Origin: Batkoa obscura
Taxonomy: Eukaryota; Entomophthoromycota; Entomophthoromycetes; Entomophthorales; Batkoaceae
Direction of reading: 5' to 3'
NCBI GenBank assembly: GCA_030770535.1
Contig: JASVEC010000133.1
Coordinates: forward strand, 1-44,276
DNA: 44,276 nucleotides
Below the pieces are notes generated by a model, which was not told where the DNA came from, searched no databases, and saw only the letters and a list, made by a program, of their open reading frames with translations. Below, piece after piece: positions 30,264 through 39,303 of this stretch (positions are counted from its first letter, which is position 1; each line of letters opens with the position of its first letter). The translations under genes and the position numbers were made by a program.

Positions 30264-31325
30264 TTAAATTAATAGAACAGCTAGTCTTGCTATAGTAGCA
30301 TCTAAAACGAATAAGAGTAAGGCAAAAGGATTCATGGGATCATCAGGATAAAAAGAGTTTAATGAATTTAACCAGCATTCAAATAAAGTCTGATCCGTCT
30401 TTATAAAGTTAATATTCGTTAATTTTAGTAGCACCAAAAAGTCATTCAGCAGATGTTTAACATAATCACTATGTTCACATCTTAAGAAGTAAAATAAATT
30501 ATTGATATCCAAAATAGGCACTTTGCAATGAAAATTATGAAAATAATTTACGATGCTTTGTATCTGAGCCGTATTCAATTTGTCATGTGGCAAGTCCCCT
30601 AAATATAACACTAACTTAACAAAATCAATACCGTATTCCGTTAACGGCCAATTGTTTAATTTTTGTAACTCTTCTTTAGGTGGTACTAACATATGGTAAC
30701 TCCCCGTCGTTTTTTTAGGAACTGACACAGGTTCACTCAAATTATACAAGACATCGTCATTTGTATTGCTTGAGGCGCTAGTCATCGTTTTGTTGCTACC
30801 ACTATTGCTATTATTACTGTTAATGTTATTCATTTTTTCCATCATATGCGATAGATTTTCATTAGCAAACTCATCTTCCTCTTCAAAGTCATTTGGATGA
30901 AAACGTGGTGTAGCTATCTCACTATGTCTTTTAGTCAAACTGACTGGATTTAAATCATGCTCTTTCAAAAATGGTGAAGGCATTTCATTATACGAGAATA
31001 AAGATCCTAACTCTTTCATTATTGATGGTGAGCTTGATCTCGATTGTTCGCTTGAAGTATTAAATAGTAATCCAGCAGTATTTGTATTGATTGTGCTAAC
31101 AATTTGTGGACGATGTTGATCAGAAAGAGTACATGCCCTATTCCTTGCTCCTTTAGGCCCTCTTTTAAGGATCGGTTTTTCGTAACTACAATCCCCTTTG
31201 TTATGTTTTATACAATTCATACATGCCATATTGCCATCACATTTGATTTTCCTTCTTCGACAAAAATCGCATGCCCTTTTCACTAATTCTCGAACACCTG
31301 TATGTCCTGTTTCTTCTTCAAACAT
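30264..31325 (-). CDS. Zn2Cys6 transcription factor, short form
   Basis: 353 residues, single exon. The zinc cluster ACDFCRRRKIKCDGNMACMNC then IKHNKGDC has spacing C-x2-C-x6-C-x5-C-x2-C-x7-C and is followed by the linker RGPKGARNR, a common Zn2Cys6 linker. The middle is Ser/Asn-rich (NSNNSNSGSNK). The C-terminal part (WPLTEYGIDFVKLVLYLGDL, then VPILDINNLFYFLRCEHSDY) resembles the beginning of the fungal factor homology region, but the protein stops after PFALLLFVLDATIARLAVLLI. Most relatives continue for several hundred residues. No downstream exon with sound splice sites was found, so it is a naturally short factor or a truncated gene. It should bind DNA, target unknown. Confidence 0.87.
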   Translation of the reverse strand: MFEEETGHTGVRELVKRACDFCRRRKIKCDGNMACMNCIKHNKGDCSYEKPILKRGPKGARNRACTLSDQHRPQIVSTINTNTAGLLFNTSSEQSRSSSPSIMKELGSLFSYNEMPSPFLKEHDLNPVSLTKRHSEIATPRFHPNDFEEEDEFANENLSHMMEKMNNINSNNSNSGSNKTMTSASSNTNDDVLYNLSEPVSVPKKTTGSYHMLVPPKEELQKLNNWPLTEYGIDFVKLVLYLGDLPHDKLNTAQIQSIVNYFHNFHCKVPILDINNLFYFLRCEHSDYVKHLLNDFLVLLKLTNINFIKTDQTLFECWLNSLNSFYPDDPMNPFALLLFVLDATIARLAVLLI

Positions 31326-31940
31326 AGTGTACTTTTAATTTTATAGTAAAGATTAAAAGGATTAAAAGGAATTGATACTTTTGTCTTCTTTTACTTAGCT
31401 TATAACTTAAATACGAATATCCTCAATGTTCCAATAAATTTCAAGTCAAACTTCTAATGTTTAATGTGATTGGTAGTTATTTATTATAGCCAATTAAATG
31501 CATTTTGCTGATGTAATTCATCCTTTTGACCGCATCTAAAAATAAAAATTTAAGAATATCTCTTACTGTCAATTAAGAACCAATTATTTTAACAAAGGTT
31601 ATAAATAAAAGTATGCTGTAACTTTAATATTTTGTATATAATATTTTGTAATTTGGTGATTTATAATGATTTATTAGGAAGGAATTTTATTTATAGACCA
31701 AATTAATTGGTCAACCATTTTGTGAAAATAATAAGTCTATTAAATAATTCTTAAATAAAATAACAGGCGAAATAGTATGTTCCAAATTATATTTTGTTAC
31801 TTTTAACATTATTTAGCTCTCTTTTCCTTAATTATAATAAACTACATTTTTTAACTTATATAGGTTTATTTAGTTATATTTTGACGCATAACAATAACAA
31901 GTGGTTGAAACTAATATTTATTTGGCATTAATGTTAACAT
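31326..31940. other. Spacer between a Zn2Cys6 gene and a membrane-protein gene
   Basis: 615 bp of A+T-rich DNA, with a CCAAT at about 31490 that could serve the Zn2Cys6 gene. No gene seen. Confidence 0.45.
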
Positions 31941-32393
31941 TCAAGCTTGTCCAGATCTGGTGTAAACCCAAGGCGTAATATATAATCCAAATAAAGCTAA
32001 TAGTAGGAGCACCCAGAACCCATTACCGATTGCTCGGTAATTTAAAAAGTGGAGCATGCAACTAATTGCTAAAGAGAATAAAACAATTAAAGAGAACACG
32101 TCACCCGAAGTCTTGCTTCCACCAACTATTACATTAAGAATAACGCCAACAGATAAGAACAAAAAGGCTTTAAGTAATCGATGATCATTTTTTTCAATAT
32201 TTACAATGTGATCTTTATGGGTGGTAGCGATACCTGTTTCTTCAGTATGAGCTACAGTGGGCCCATGCGAATATTGTAAACTGTTATCACCATTTTTCAA
32301 ATGAATACTTAATAACACTAAACTGTTTAAAAACCATAGTAAAAAGGTTATAAATACGGCACTAAATTGAATTAAATAAGGTTCACTAAACAT
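31941..32393 (-). CDS. Four-helix membrane protein of unknown family
   Basis: 150 residues with four likely membrane helices: 9-30 (QFSAVFITFLLWFLNSLVLL), 74-90 (LLKAFLFLSVGVILNVIVGG), 98-118 (VFSLIVLFSLAISCMLHFL) and 126-143 (FWVLLLLALFGLYITPWVY). A hydrophilic loop with His/Thr (HGPTVAHTEETGIATTHKDH) joins helices 1 and 2. The size and helix order recall MAPEG-type or other small four-helix proteins, but no diagnostic motif is seen, so I do not assign a function. Good codon structure and a clear start support a real gene. Confidence 0.65.
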   Translation of the reverse strand: MFSEPYLIQFSAVFITFLLWFLNSLVLLSIHLKNGDNSLQYSHGPTVAHTEETGIATTHKDHIVNIEKNDHRLLKAFLFLSVGVILNVIVGGSKTSGDVFSLIVLFSLAISCMLHFLNYRAIGNGFWVLLLLALFGLYITPWVYTRSGQA

Positions 32394-33040
32394 TATATTA
32401 ATTTAAATTATTTGAATTATTTAGTTGTTTTGGTTTTGGTCTTTGTTTATATACATTCATATTTACTTAGTTTACTGTTTAACACTTTAACTTATTGATT
32501 ACTGTGATTAAAAGTAATCAATTCATCATAGTGATATTTATTTAAGTTGATAAAACAATTATGCCTTCATCTTTCTAAAGCATTGTTTTTGTTATTTATG
32601 ATATAAATAGATTCGATTATAGCGAAATAGTAATTAAATCCAGGTTTATAGTATTAGATATGTTATTGTATTTTAAATTTGTAGGTATAAAAATTATACC
32701 ATAATATATACGACTTATAAAAAATAATGATTAAATGCTTACGTTTTATAACAAATGACCTATAAGGATAGTCACAAATTATTAGTTAAATTTAAGAGAA
32801 TAACGAATAATATTAAATCTTAATTTTAGAGCTTATTCTATATTAATTTTCTAAACTAGTAGTAATGATTAAATTAAAGATAGAATTTAAACCTATAAAT
32901 TTATCAATAAAATTGATAGGATTACTAATGTAATTTCTAGATAAATCTACTTTATAAAAACCAAAAACCTTGTTGTTTGGTCATTAAAAACTTGATTTAA
33001 ATTTTAGCTTTATATTATTTTCAAAGGGTATACTTTCCTT

Positions 33041-33275
33041 AATATTTTGCACAGTTGACAAATAAAATTTCAAGTTTTAAAAAAATTACATCATCTTTGC
33101 AAAAAATTTGTCATTTACTTGAGAAAAACTTTGCTCTACTTTAGAATAATTTAAGCCTGCTTTTCTTATTTGATATCAAAATAAGTAGAATTTTCCTTAA
33201 GCAGGAAACTTTTTTTGCAAAGCTGATGTAATTTTTAACTTGATAGAATTTTATTTCTTAAATATGCAAAATATT
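33041..33275. repeat. 235-bp near-palindromic element
   Basis: The left arm runs from AATATTTTGC through AATAAAATTT, CAAGTTTTAAA, ATTACATCATCTTTGCAAAAA. Its inverted copy on the right runs from TTTTTTGCAAAGCTGATGTAAT through AACTTGATAGAATTTTATTT to GCAAAATATT. The centre has a further inverted pair (CCTGCTT...AAGCAGG) around TGATATCA. Arms are about 70 bp with several mismatches. It may be a foldback-type non-autonomous transposon. Only one copy was seen in the window. Confidence 0.7.
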
Positions 33276-33347
33276 TATAAAAATATTTTTTTGAAAGTAT
33301 GTATAATTTGGTTTAGATTTTATCCTAGCTATAATGTATATTTAAAC

Positions 33348-33452
33348 AAATGGGGATGTATTTTTTTGTTTGAGAATTTTACTAACATTCTTTCTACTTA
33401 AATAGCGCTTAAAAATGGAAAAGTAATGAAATCAAAAGAAACATTCCCAAAT
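33348..33452 (+). mobile_element. ~106-bp TIR element
   Basis: 105 bp from AAATGGGGATGTATTTTTTTG to AACATTCCCAAAT, with the core CTTAAATAGCGCTTAAAAATGG. It has diverged end bases (AAAT in place of ATAT). Confidence 0.82.
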
Positions 33453-33571
33453 AATAAAATAATAAAATGTAAGAAGTTTGCTTAAACAGCTTTTAACATT
33501 TAGAAATTTTAAAAATTTGCTAATAATTTAAGCAAGTATGTAAGTGCTAATGTTTTGCTAATTATTTAAAT

Positions 33572-33677
33572 ATATGGAGATGTATTTTTGTATTTAAGAA
33601 TTTTACTAACAAATTTTCCACTTAAATAGCGCTTAAAAATGGAAAAAATAAGGAAGTCAAAAAAAACACCCCCATAT
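33572..33677 (+). mobile_element. ~106-bp TIR element, well preserved
   Basis: 106 bp from ATATGGAGATGTATTTTTG to AACACCCCCATAT. The net insertion is 102 bp and the minus strand is open throughout. Confidence 0.88.
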
Positions 33678-33695
33678 ATTATAAAAATCAATTAT

Positions 33696-33780
33696 ATAAA
33701 CTAGGACCTTTCAACTTACAACTAGTCAATCAAGTAAGAACTGTCTTTGAATTCAACCACTGAGTACTAGGTTTCACATA
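33696..33780 (-). repeat. Fragment of the TGTGAAAT-ended repeat (third copy)
   Basis: 85 bp that align with 34368-34452 at roughly three quarters identity (shared blocks ATAAACTA.GACC, AGTCAATCAAG, GAGTAC, TTTCACA). It ends at the same TTTCACA boundary, which supports that sequence as a true element end. It has no partner arm. '-' follows the left copy's orientation. Confidence 0.65.
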
Positions 33781-33992
33781 ATATGTTTCATATTCAATAA
33801 AAAAAGTTATATAACATATATTATAAATAAAAAATAATTTAATAAGTAATAATATTTAGCTTATAAATATATATAATATTAGTAATCATTTTAGAAAAAA
33901 TAAAATTAAAGACACAATAAATTATGAAAATTAATAATATAAATACAGCTAAACTAATAGTTGAAAATCTGGTTTTTTTATCTCATTGCAAG

Positions 33993-34452
33993 TATGAAAT
34001 ATCGCTTTGTCAGTCCTATGGTTAATTATAACATAACAATCGCCTAAGCTGTTGTGTTCTCAAGTTCAGAGAAAATCAATCCCACGTCCTTAGTTTGATT
34101 TGGTGTGAGGATTTCTAGTTCCATCCCAAAGAACACCATCTTCTCATTTTGATATTTATACTTTTCAGAGTACAAAAGAGATTTTATAGTAGTTCGAGGC
34201 TTTTTAACTGAATTATTCCCTGATATCTCGAACATTTAATAAAGCCACTAAGTTTTCTTAATAGTATTTTACATAGATTTTACATTAGTATTGTCTATTA
34301 TATTTGTTTTACATGGCCTGTAGCCTATTATGTGGTATTCTTCATAATCCAAGTCTATCTTAGTCACATAAACTAAGACCTTTTGACTTATAGTGTAGTC
34401 AATCAAGCAATAGCTGTTCTTGACTCCAAACCATGAGTACCAGATTTCACAA
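33993..34452 (-). mobile_element. TGTGAAAT-ended repeat, left copy of an inverted pair
   Basis: About 460 bp from TATGAAATATCG to CCAGATTTCACA, with 8-bp ends that are inverted repeats (TGTGAAAT/ATTTCACA, one mismatch at the left end). The TG...CA ends would fit a solo LTR-like fossil, while the inverted ends would also fit a non-autonomous DNA element; I cannot decide. A 63-codon frame (34044-34235, minus; MFEISGNNSVKKPRTT...) lies inside and is not recognised. It faces the second copy across a 44-bp spacer. Confidence 0.7.
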
Positions 34453-34496
34453 TAAGCTATAATTTTATTTTTTGATTTTTTAAGTTGTAGTCTTTT

Positions 34497-35064
34497 TGTG
34501 AAATCTGGTACTCATGGTTTGGAGTCAAGAACAGCTATTGCTTGATTGACTACACTATAAGTCAAAAGGTCTTAGTTTATGTGACTAAGATAGACTTGGA
34601 TTATGAAGAATACCACATAATAGGTTACTAGCTATATAAGACAAATATAATAGACAATACTAATGTAAAATCTATGTAAAATACTATTAAGAAAACTTAG
34701 TGGCTTTATTAAATGTTCGAGATATCAGGGAATAATTCAGTTAAAAAGCCTCGAACTATTATACTCTGTAAACTCTTTTATACTCTGAAAAGTATAAATA
34801 TCAAAATGAGAAGATAATATGGGGATGTATTTTTGTGTTTAACAATTTTACCAACAAATTTTCCGCTCAAATAGCGCTTAAAAAATGGAAAAAATAATGA
34901 AGTAAAAAAAAAACACTCCCATATTCTTTTGGATGGAGCTAGAAATTCTCATAACAAATCAAAATAAGAACATGGGATTGATTTCCTCTGAGCTCGAGAA
35001 CACAACAGCTTAGGCGATTGTTATGTTATAATTAACCATGGGACTGACAAAGCGATATTTCACA
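34497..35064 (+). mobile_element. TGTGAAAT-ended repeat, right copy, carrying an inserted ~106-bp element
   Basis: From TGTGAAATCTGG to CGATATTTCACA, inverted relative to the left copy. Without the inserted element (34817-34924) it is nearly the same length as the left copy. Identity is very high near the spacer and lower towards the outer end. TTTT lies on both sides and may be a target duplication, but it is low-complexity. Looks old and non-coding. Confidence 0.7.
34817..34924 (+). mobile_element. ~106-bp TIR element nested in the right TGTGAAAT-ended repeat
   Basis: 108 bp from ATATGGGGATGTATTTTTG to AACACTCCCATAT. The left repeat copy has the matching site without it. Removing the element with one ATAT restores the same spacing between GAGAAG and GGATGG as in the empty copy. 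Confidence 0.93.
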
Positions 35065-35220
35065 TTTTAGCCTATCTATATATTAATTCACCAAAATATC
35101 CTTTTTTTGTAGTTAATATTTAATAATTAATTTAACTATACTTTATATAATATAATTAATTTGGAGTTTTTTATTTTGATTTAATATAAAAATATCTATC
35201 ATTTAATTGCAAAAGACACT

Positions 35221-35326
35221 ATCTGAGGATAGATTTTTCTGTTTAAGAATTTTACTAACAATCTTTGTTTAAATAGTACTAAAAAATGGAAGAGGTAATG
35301 AAATCAAAAAAAACATCTCCAATATA
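35221..35326 (+). mobile_element. ~106-bp TIR element, diverged
   Basis: From ATCTGAGGATAGATTTTTC to AACATCTCCAATAT. The core TTTAAGAATTTTACTAACAA is intact, while the GCGCTT centre is altered to GTACT. Confidence 0.75.
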
Positions 35327-35537
35327 TTAAACTAATTTACAAATTCAAATTATTTTTAAATTTAATATACGGCTTTTTTAACAGTATTTTTTAAAAACAA
35401 ATTATAGTTAAATAGCTCTGATAATATAATGTAACAAATTAAATAAAATGATTTTATTACATTAAAATTACTTATTTAAGTTATTTAATAACTTTTAAAC
35501 TTTTAAGTTTATGTTTTTTAATTGTTTTGATTTCGAT

Positions 35538-35643
35538 ATATGGAGATGTATTTTTTAATTTCATTATTTTTCCGTTTTTCAAACGCTATTTGAGTGGAAA
35601 GATTGTTAGTAAAATCCTTAGACAAAAAAATACATCCCCATAT
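35538..35643 (-). mobile_element. ~106-bp TIR element, well preserved, reverse orientation
   Basis: 106 bp from ATATGGAGATGTATTTTTT to ATACATCCCCATAT, with AAACGCTATTTGAGTGGAAA in the core. The plus strand is open throughout. A further right-end-like scrap (AAAATACAGCCCCATAA) follows at about 35727-35743. Confidence 0.87.
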
Positions 35644-36094
35644 TATATTAGTACCCTATATGATGACTTTTATAAATTTTATTTTGATAAAGTTATATTT
35701 AAATAAAAATTGATAGCTTTTGTATAAAAATACAGCCCCATAAATTCTAAATTTTGTATAGGTAAATTTAAAACTCGATTAAAACTAAAAGTAAAATTTT
35801 CCAATCTACTTTTTATATATATTTCCTATTATAGCGTAAAATTCAAAAAACTATTGAGTAAAACTGAACAAAAAAAGTTCCAACATAGGTTATTAAAATT
35901 AAACAAAATAGTAAATTAGACAAAATTTGAACCAAGCTTTTAAGTTAACCTATATAACAATTTTTTAACATTTGATGCTTTGCAGTAGTTTAATTATAGT
36001 ACATTTAGTTTAATAGCTCAAAATAATCCATTTTAGAAATGCTTACAAAATTTAAAGATAGTATAAAGCGCTTTTCATTATATATCTAGCTTTG

Positions 36095-36151
36095 TTATAG
36101 AACCCAGCTAAATTCAAAAGCGTTATTTTTGAATTTAGTTAGGTTCCATAA
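36095..36151. repeat. Imperfect 25-bp inverted repeat (hairpin)
   Basis: TTATAGAACC.AG.TAAATTCAAAA (36095-36119) pairs with TTTTGAATTTAGTTAGGTTCCATAA (36127-36151) across a 7-nt loop with about 21 of 25 matches. Function unknown. It may be a small foldback remnant. Confidence 0.6.
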
Positions 36152-37067
36152 TAATCTTAATATATTTGTCGATATTTGTTCAGTATAGCATTAAAGTAGT
36201 TTAACATTTGAAGCTCATTATACTATGGGGACTACTTTTTTTAAATATCAAGTTAGTTTAGAAAAACAAAGAGCTTATAAAAATGGCTTTATAATATACA
36301 CTCTACCATTAGCAGTAAAAAGTGATATATTATTAATAATATCTTTAATTCACAAAAATATTACAACGCATATATATGTATATATTAAATGAAATGTAAT
36401 ACTAAAAAGTAAAGTCCTAAACCATTAATTTGCACATATTAAAACCGGATTAAATAAATATAGGAGGGTGAGTTACTATTAATAGCAGTCGAAAAAGTTT
36501 TTAGTTACACAAGTACATAAATACACAAATAAAGTGATTAGTAGCCTTGGTACTAAAATGATCTAATTCAAAAGTGGGCACAATTGAAATATAGATCTAT
36601 ATGTACTTCAATGTGACCTTATATTACTTTAATCGGTGATAAATCATAAAGTCGAAAGTTACCAATTTGTAAGTGCATCAAGTTAACAAATTTAGTTTAA
36701 AGTATAAATGCTAATTATTAATTTTAATGTTACAAACAATTAGACTTCAACTTTGTTTTCTTTTTTAATCTTATTAATCTTATTAATCTTATTACCTTGA
36801 CAATAACACAATGGGGAGGTAAGGTAAACATAAAACATAGAGCACAAATAAAAGTGGGGAACAATAGATGTATCTTTTTATTATGTTATAACTTGGCTGA
36901 TTTAAAAAAAAAGGGAAATGGAAAAAGAGGATAAAAAAAATCAAAAAAAAGTATACTTTTAGATTTTGACCAAATTAGAATAATAAAATAATCAATATTT
37001 ATGAATCCCAAGTTGATTAATTATAAACTGAAAATTTGAATTATTAACAATGCCGCTGAACTCATTT

Positions 37068-38159
37068 CTACTCTGACTCAATAGCTTTAGCTTTAGCCTT
37101 GGCCTTGGTTTTAGATGCAATTAGTTCATATCGATACCAAGACTTATGTGGTGTGATCACTGGAATATGGTTTAAAAAGTAGTATCTTAATATTAACAGA
37201 TATGCTAGTTTACGTTCTATTATTGAACAATGTTTCAAGTTTAAACTTTCATTAGGTGTTAAGCCCAATCCTAATTGCATAGCTGCGTTCAATACTACAT
37301 TACATATACTATTTGGTATTAAACTTAAATTCAAGTATTTACTTATTAATATTGCTTGTATGGTATCGATACTATTTAACTGTTGAATATTTATCATTTT
37401 ATATATAGATTGTTGATACTCTTCAATTAACACATTGACAAGTTGTTTGTTCTTCTTATTCTTGTTATTTATCAATTTTAGTCCAGATATATAAATCATA
37501 GCCATTAACAAATTGCTGCGTTTTTTGTTAAAAAATTGGTTCTTAATAAACAACGGTAACTTAATATTGACTATATTAAAATAAACCTGGATTGAAGATG
37601 CTATTATGGATATATGCTCATCTGTATCTATTATCGATTCAATTCCTTTTAATATTGGAATCGGTCTGTATTCCTCTTTTATTACTGGCCTATCCAGTAA
37701 CTCATGTTTTATCATTCCGGTATGCCTTTTTTTTATACTCATACTATACCAAATTAGTTAGTAAACATAATTTAAAAATCAAAGTAAAAATTACCTATTG
37801 GTAATAACACTTAAACTATTTTTGTTACTCTTGTTATTCTTGTCACTTTTAGTATTACTCTTAGCATTAATTATAATGTTATTTCCATCCGAACTTTCAT
37901 TTTTGGTTTTCAGGGCTAATAGTTCTTTTTTTGATCTTCTTTTGCGAGTGGGTTGATTTGGTAGCCTCCCTAAAGGTAAAATGGCAACTCTATTTGAATA
38001 CAATTGCTTGGTTTGCTTTAATACTCTTAAATATGTACATGATAACCCTTTGTCTTGACACTGTTGACACTGTGGTATTTCTCTGTCACATTTTATCCTC
38101 TTATTGTGGCATTGATCACATACCTGTAAACTATAGTCTCCCTCTTTTAAAGTATTCAT
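37068..38159 (-). CDS. Zn2Cys6 transcription factor, spliced, short
   Basis: Two exons, 38159-37795 and 37743-37068, with a 51-nt GT-AG intron, give 346 residues. The zinc cluster VCDQCHNKRIKCDREIPQC then QQCQDKGLSC has C14, C17, C24, C31, C34 and C41 in the canonical C-x2-C-x6-C-x6-C-x2-C-x6-C spacing. A basic stretch (TRKRRSKKEL) and an Asn/Lys/Ser-rich segment follow. Exon 2 (SIQVYFNIVNIKLPLFIKNQ, LLMAMIYISGLKL, NSIDTIQAILISKYLNLSLI) matches the start of the fungal transcription-factor homology region; the same elements occur in the factor at 22058-23929. It ends in KTKAKAKAKAIESE, so the region is shortened. It is likely a DNA-binding regulator with unknown target. Both exons look separately like genes if the intron is missed. 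Confidence 0.88.
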
Positions 38160-39040
38160 TCTTTTCTAATTTATGAAAACAAAAGAAAAAAATAAGGAAT
38201 GTCTTTTTTTTATATTTTAACTTTGGTTACAGTGACTAGTAATAAACCAGTTGATTTCTTAACTTATTATTAAATTAAATTTCGCTTTCAATTGGATAAT
38301 AAGCTGATGATAAAATAATATTTTATTTCTATCTATTTGATTATAAATTATTCACTAATTCTTATAATTTAAGTTGAAATCAATCAAATAATACTATTGC
38401 TCGAGTTTCTTTTTTTCCCTTTCTTAATTAGTTGGCAAAATTGAGAAGCTTTACTTTTTTTAGCTTTCTATTTCTTACTGACTTCTTTTTATAATGAATT
38501 TTCATTCATATACTTTTATTGAAATAATACGGCAAAAATCTAGTCCTACATAATGAGTCCATATTCTTGTTTTATAACATTACATGGTAATTCTTCAATG
38601 ATTTCGCTTAATATACTTTAGTTTTAATAAAAGCAATTAAGCAAAACTAGTAATAAAGGAAGGTTATTACTATTTCAATTGATTTAGAGTATTATTACCA
38701 CTATCACACTTGCACCATTAAACTATAGGATAGTTTAATTTAAATATTTAACATTTATTATTTTTAGACTATCATAAACAAGTCAACTAAAATTTAAAAT
38801 GATAATAATTTATAACTAACTTTATTAAGATCATTTCTGTCATAAATGTGGAAGCCAAGTATTAGTTCTAATACTAGTTTTAACGTTAGTCTTAATATAT
38901 TATAAGTGACAGTCATTTATATCAATAAAATAGTATGTTTACCAGTAATTTTAAAAGAGCTTATTACTTTTCTAGACAAATGTATTTTTAACTTGATAAT
39001 TTATTAAAAATAACTATGAATATTATATCATTAATTGAAC

Positions 39041-39124
39041 ATTATCTAGTATGTCCATTATATAAAATTATATTATTACAAATATTGTCTAGTATGCCCA
39101 GTATATAAAATTATACTGTTGATT
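39041..39124. repeat. Two-copy tandem repeat, 42-bp unit
   Basis: ATTATCTAGTATGTCCATTA... (39041) is followed 42 bp later by ATTGTCTAGTATGCCCAGTA... (39083), both continuing TATAAAATTATA. About 85% identical by eye. Confidence 0.75.
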
Positions 39125-39277
39125 TTTTTCAATGTAATAGCTAAAGAACTGTTTACCACTAAGAAATTTTACACCACTCAGGCGCAAATTTAACTACATT
39201 ATGCCTTAATTACTATGGCAGTACTTTTGTAAAAACGAGCTAAACCTAAAATTAGCCCCCATTTCTACTAAAAATGG

Positions 39278-39303
39278 AATAGAGGCAAGGATTTGCCTCT
39301 ATT
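39278..39303. repeat. Perfect 11-bp stem hairpin
   Basis: AATAGAGGCAA, loop GGAT, TTGCCTCTATT, followed by TTT. A strong short stem-loop in DNA that is otherwise poor in G+C. It could be the end of an unrecognised small RNA or an element remnant; nothing else supports either. Confidence 0.6.

Larger units (their letters stand above)
32394..37067. other. 4.7-kb gene-free region, repeat-rich
   Basis: No gene can be supported. It holds five ~106-bp elements (33348, 33572, 34817, 35221, 35538), a 235-bp near-palindrome (33041-33275), two inverted ~460-bp repeats plus a fragment of a third (33696-35064), an imperfect hairpin (36095-36151) and a short TTAATCTTA-type repeat (36770-36795). It is the most repeat-dense part of the window. 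Confidence 0.65.
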
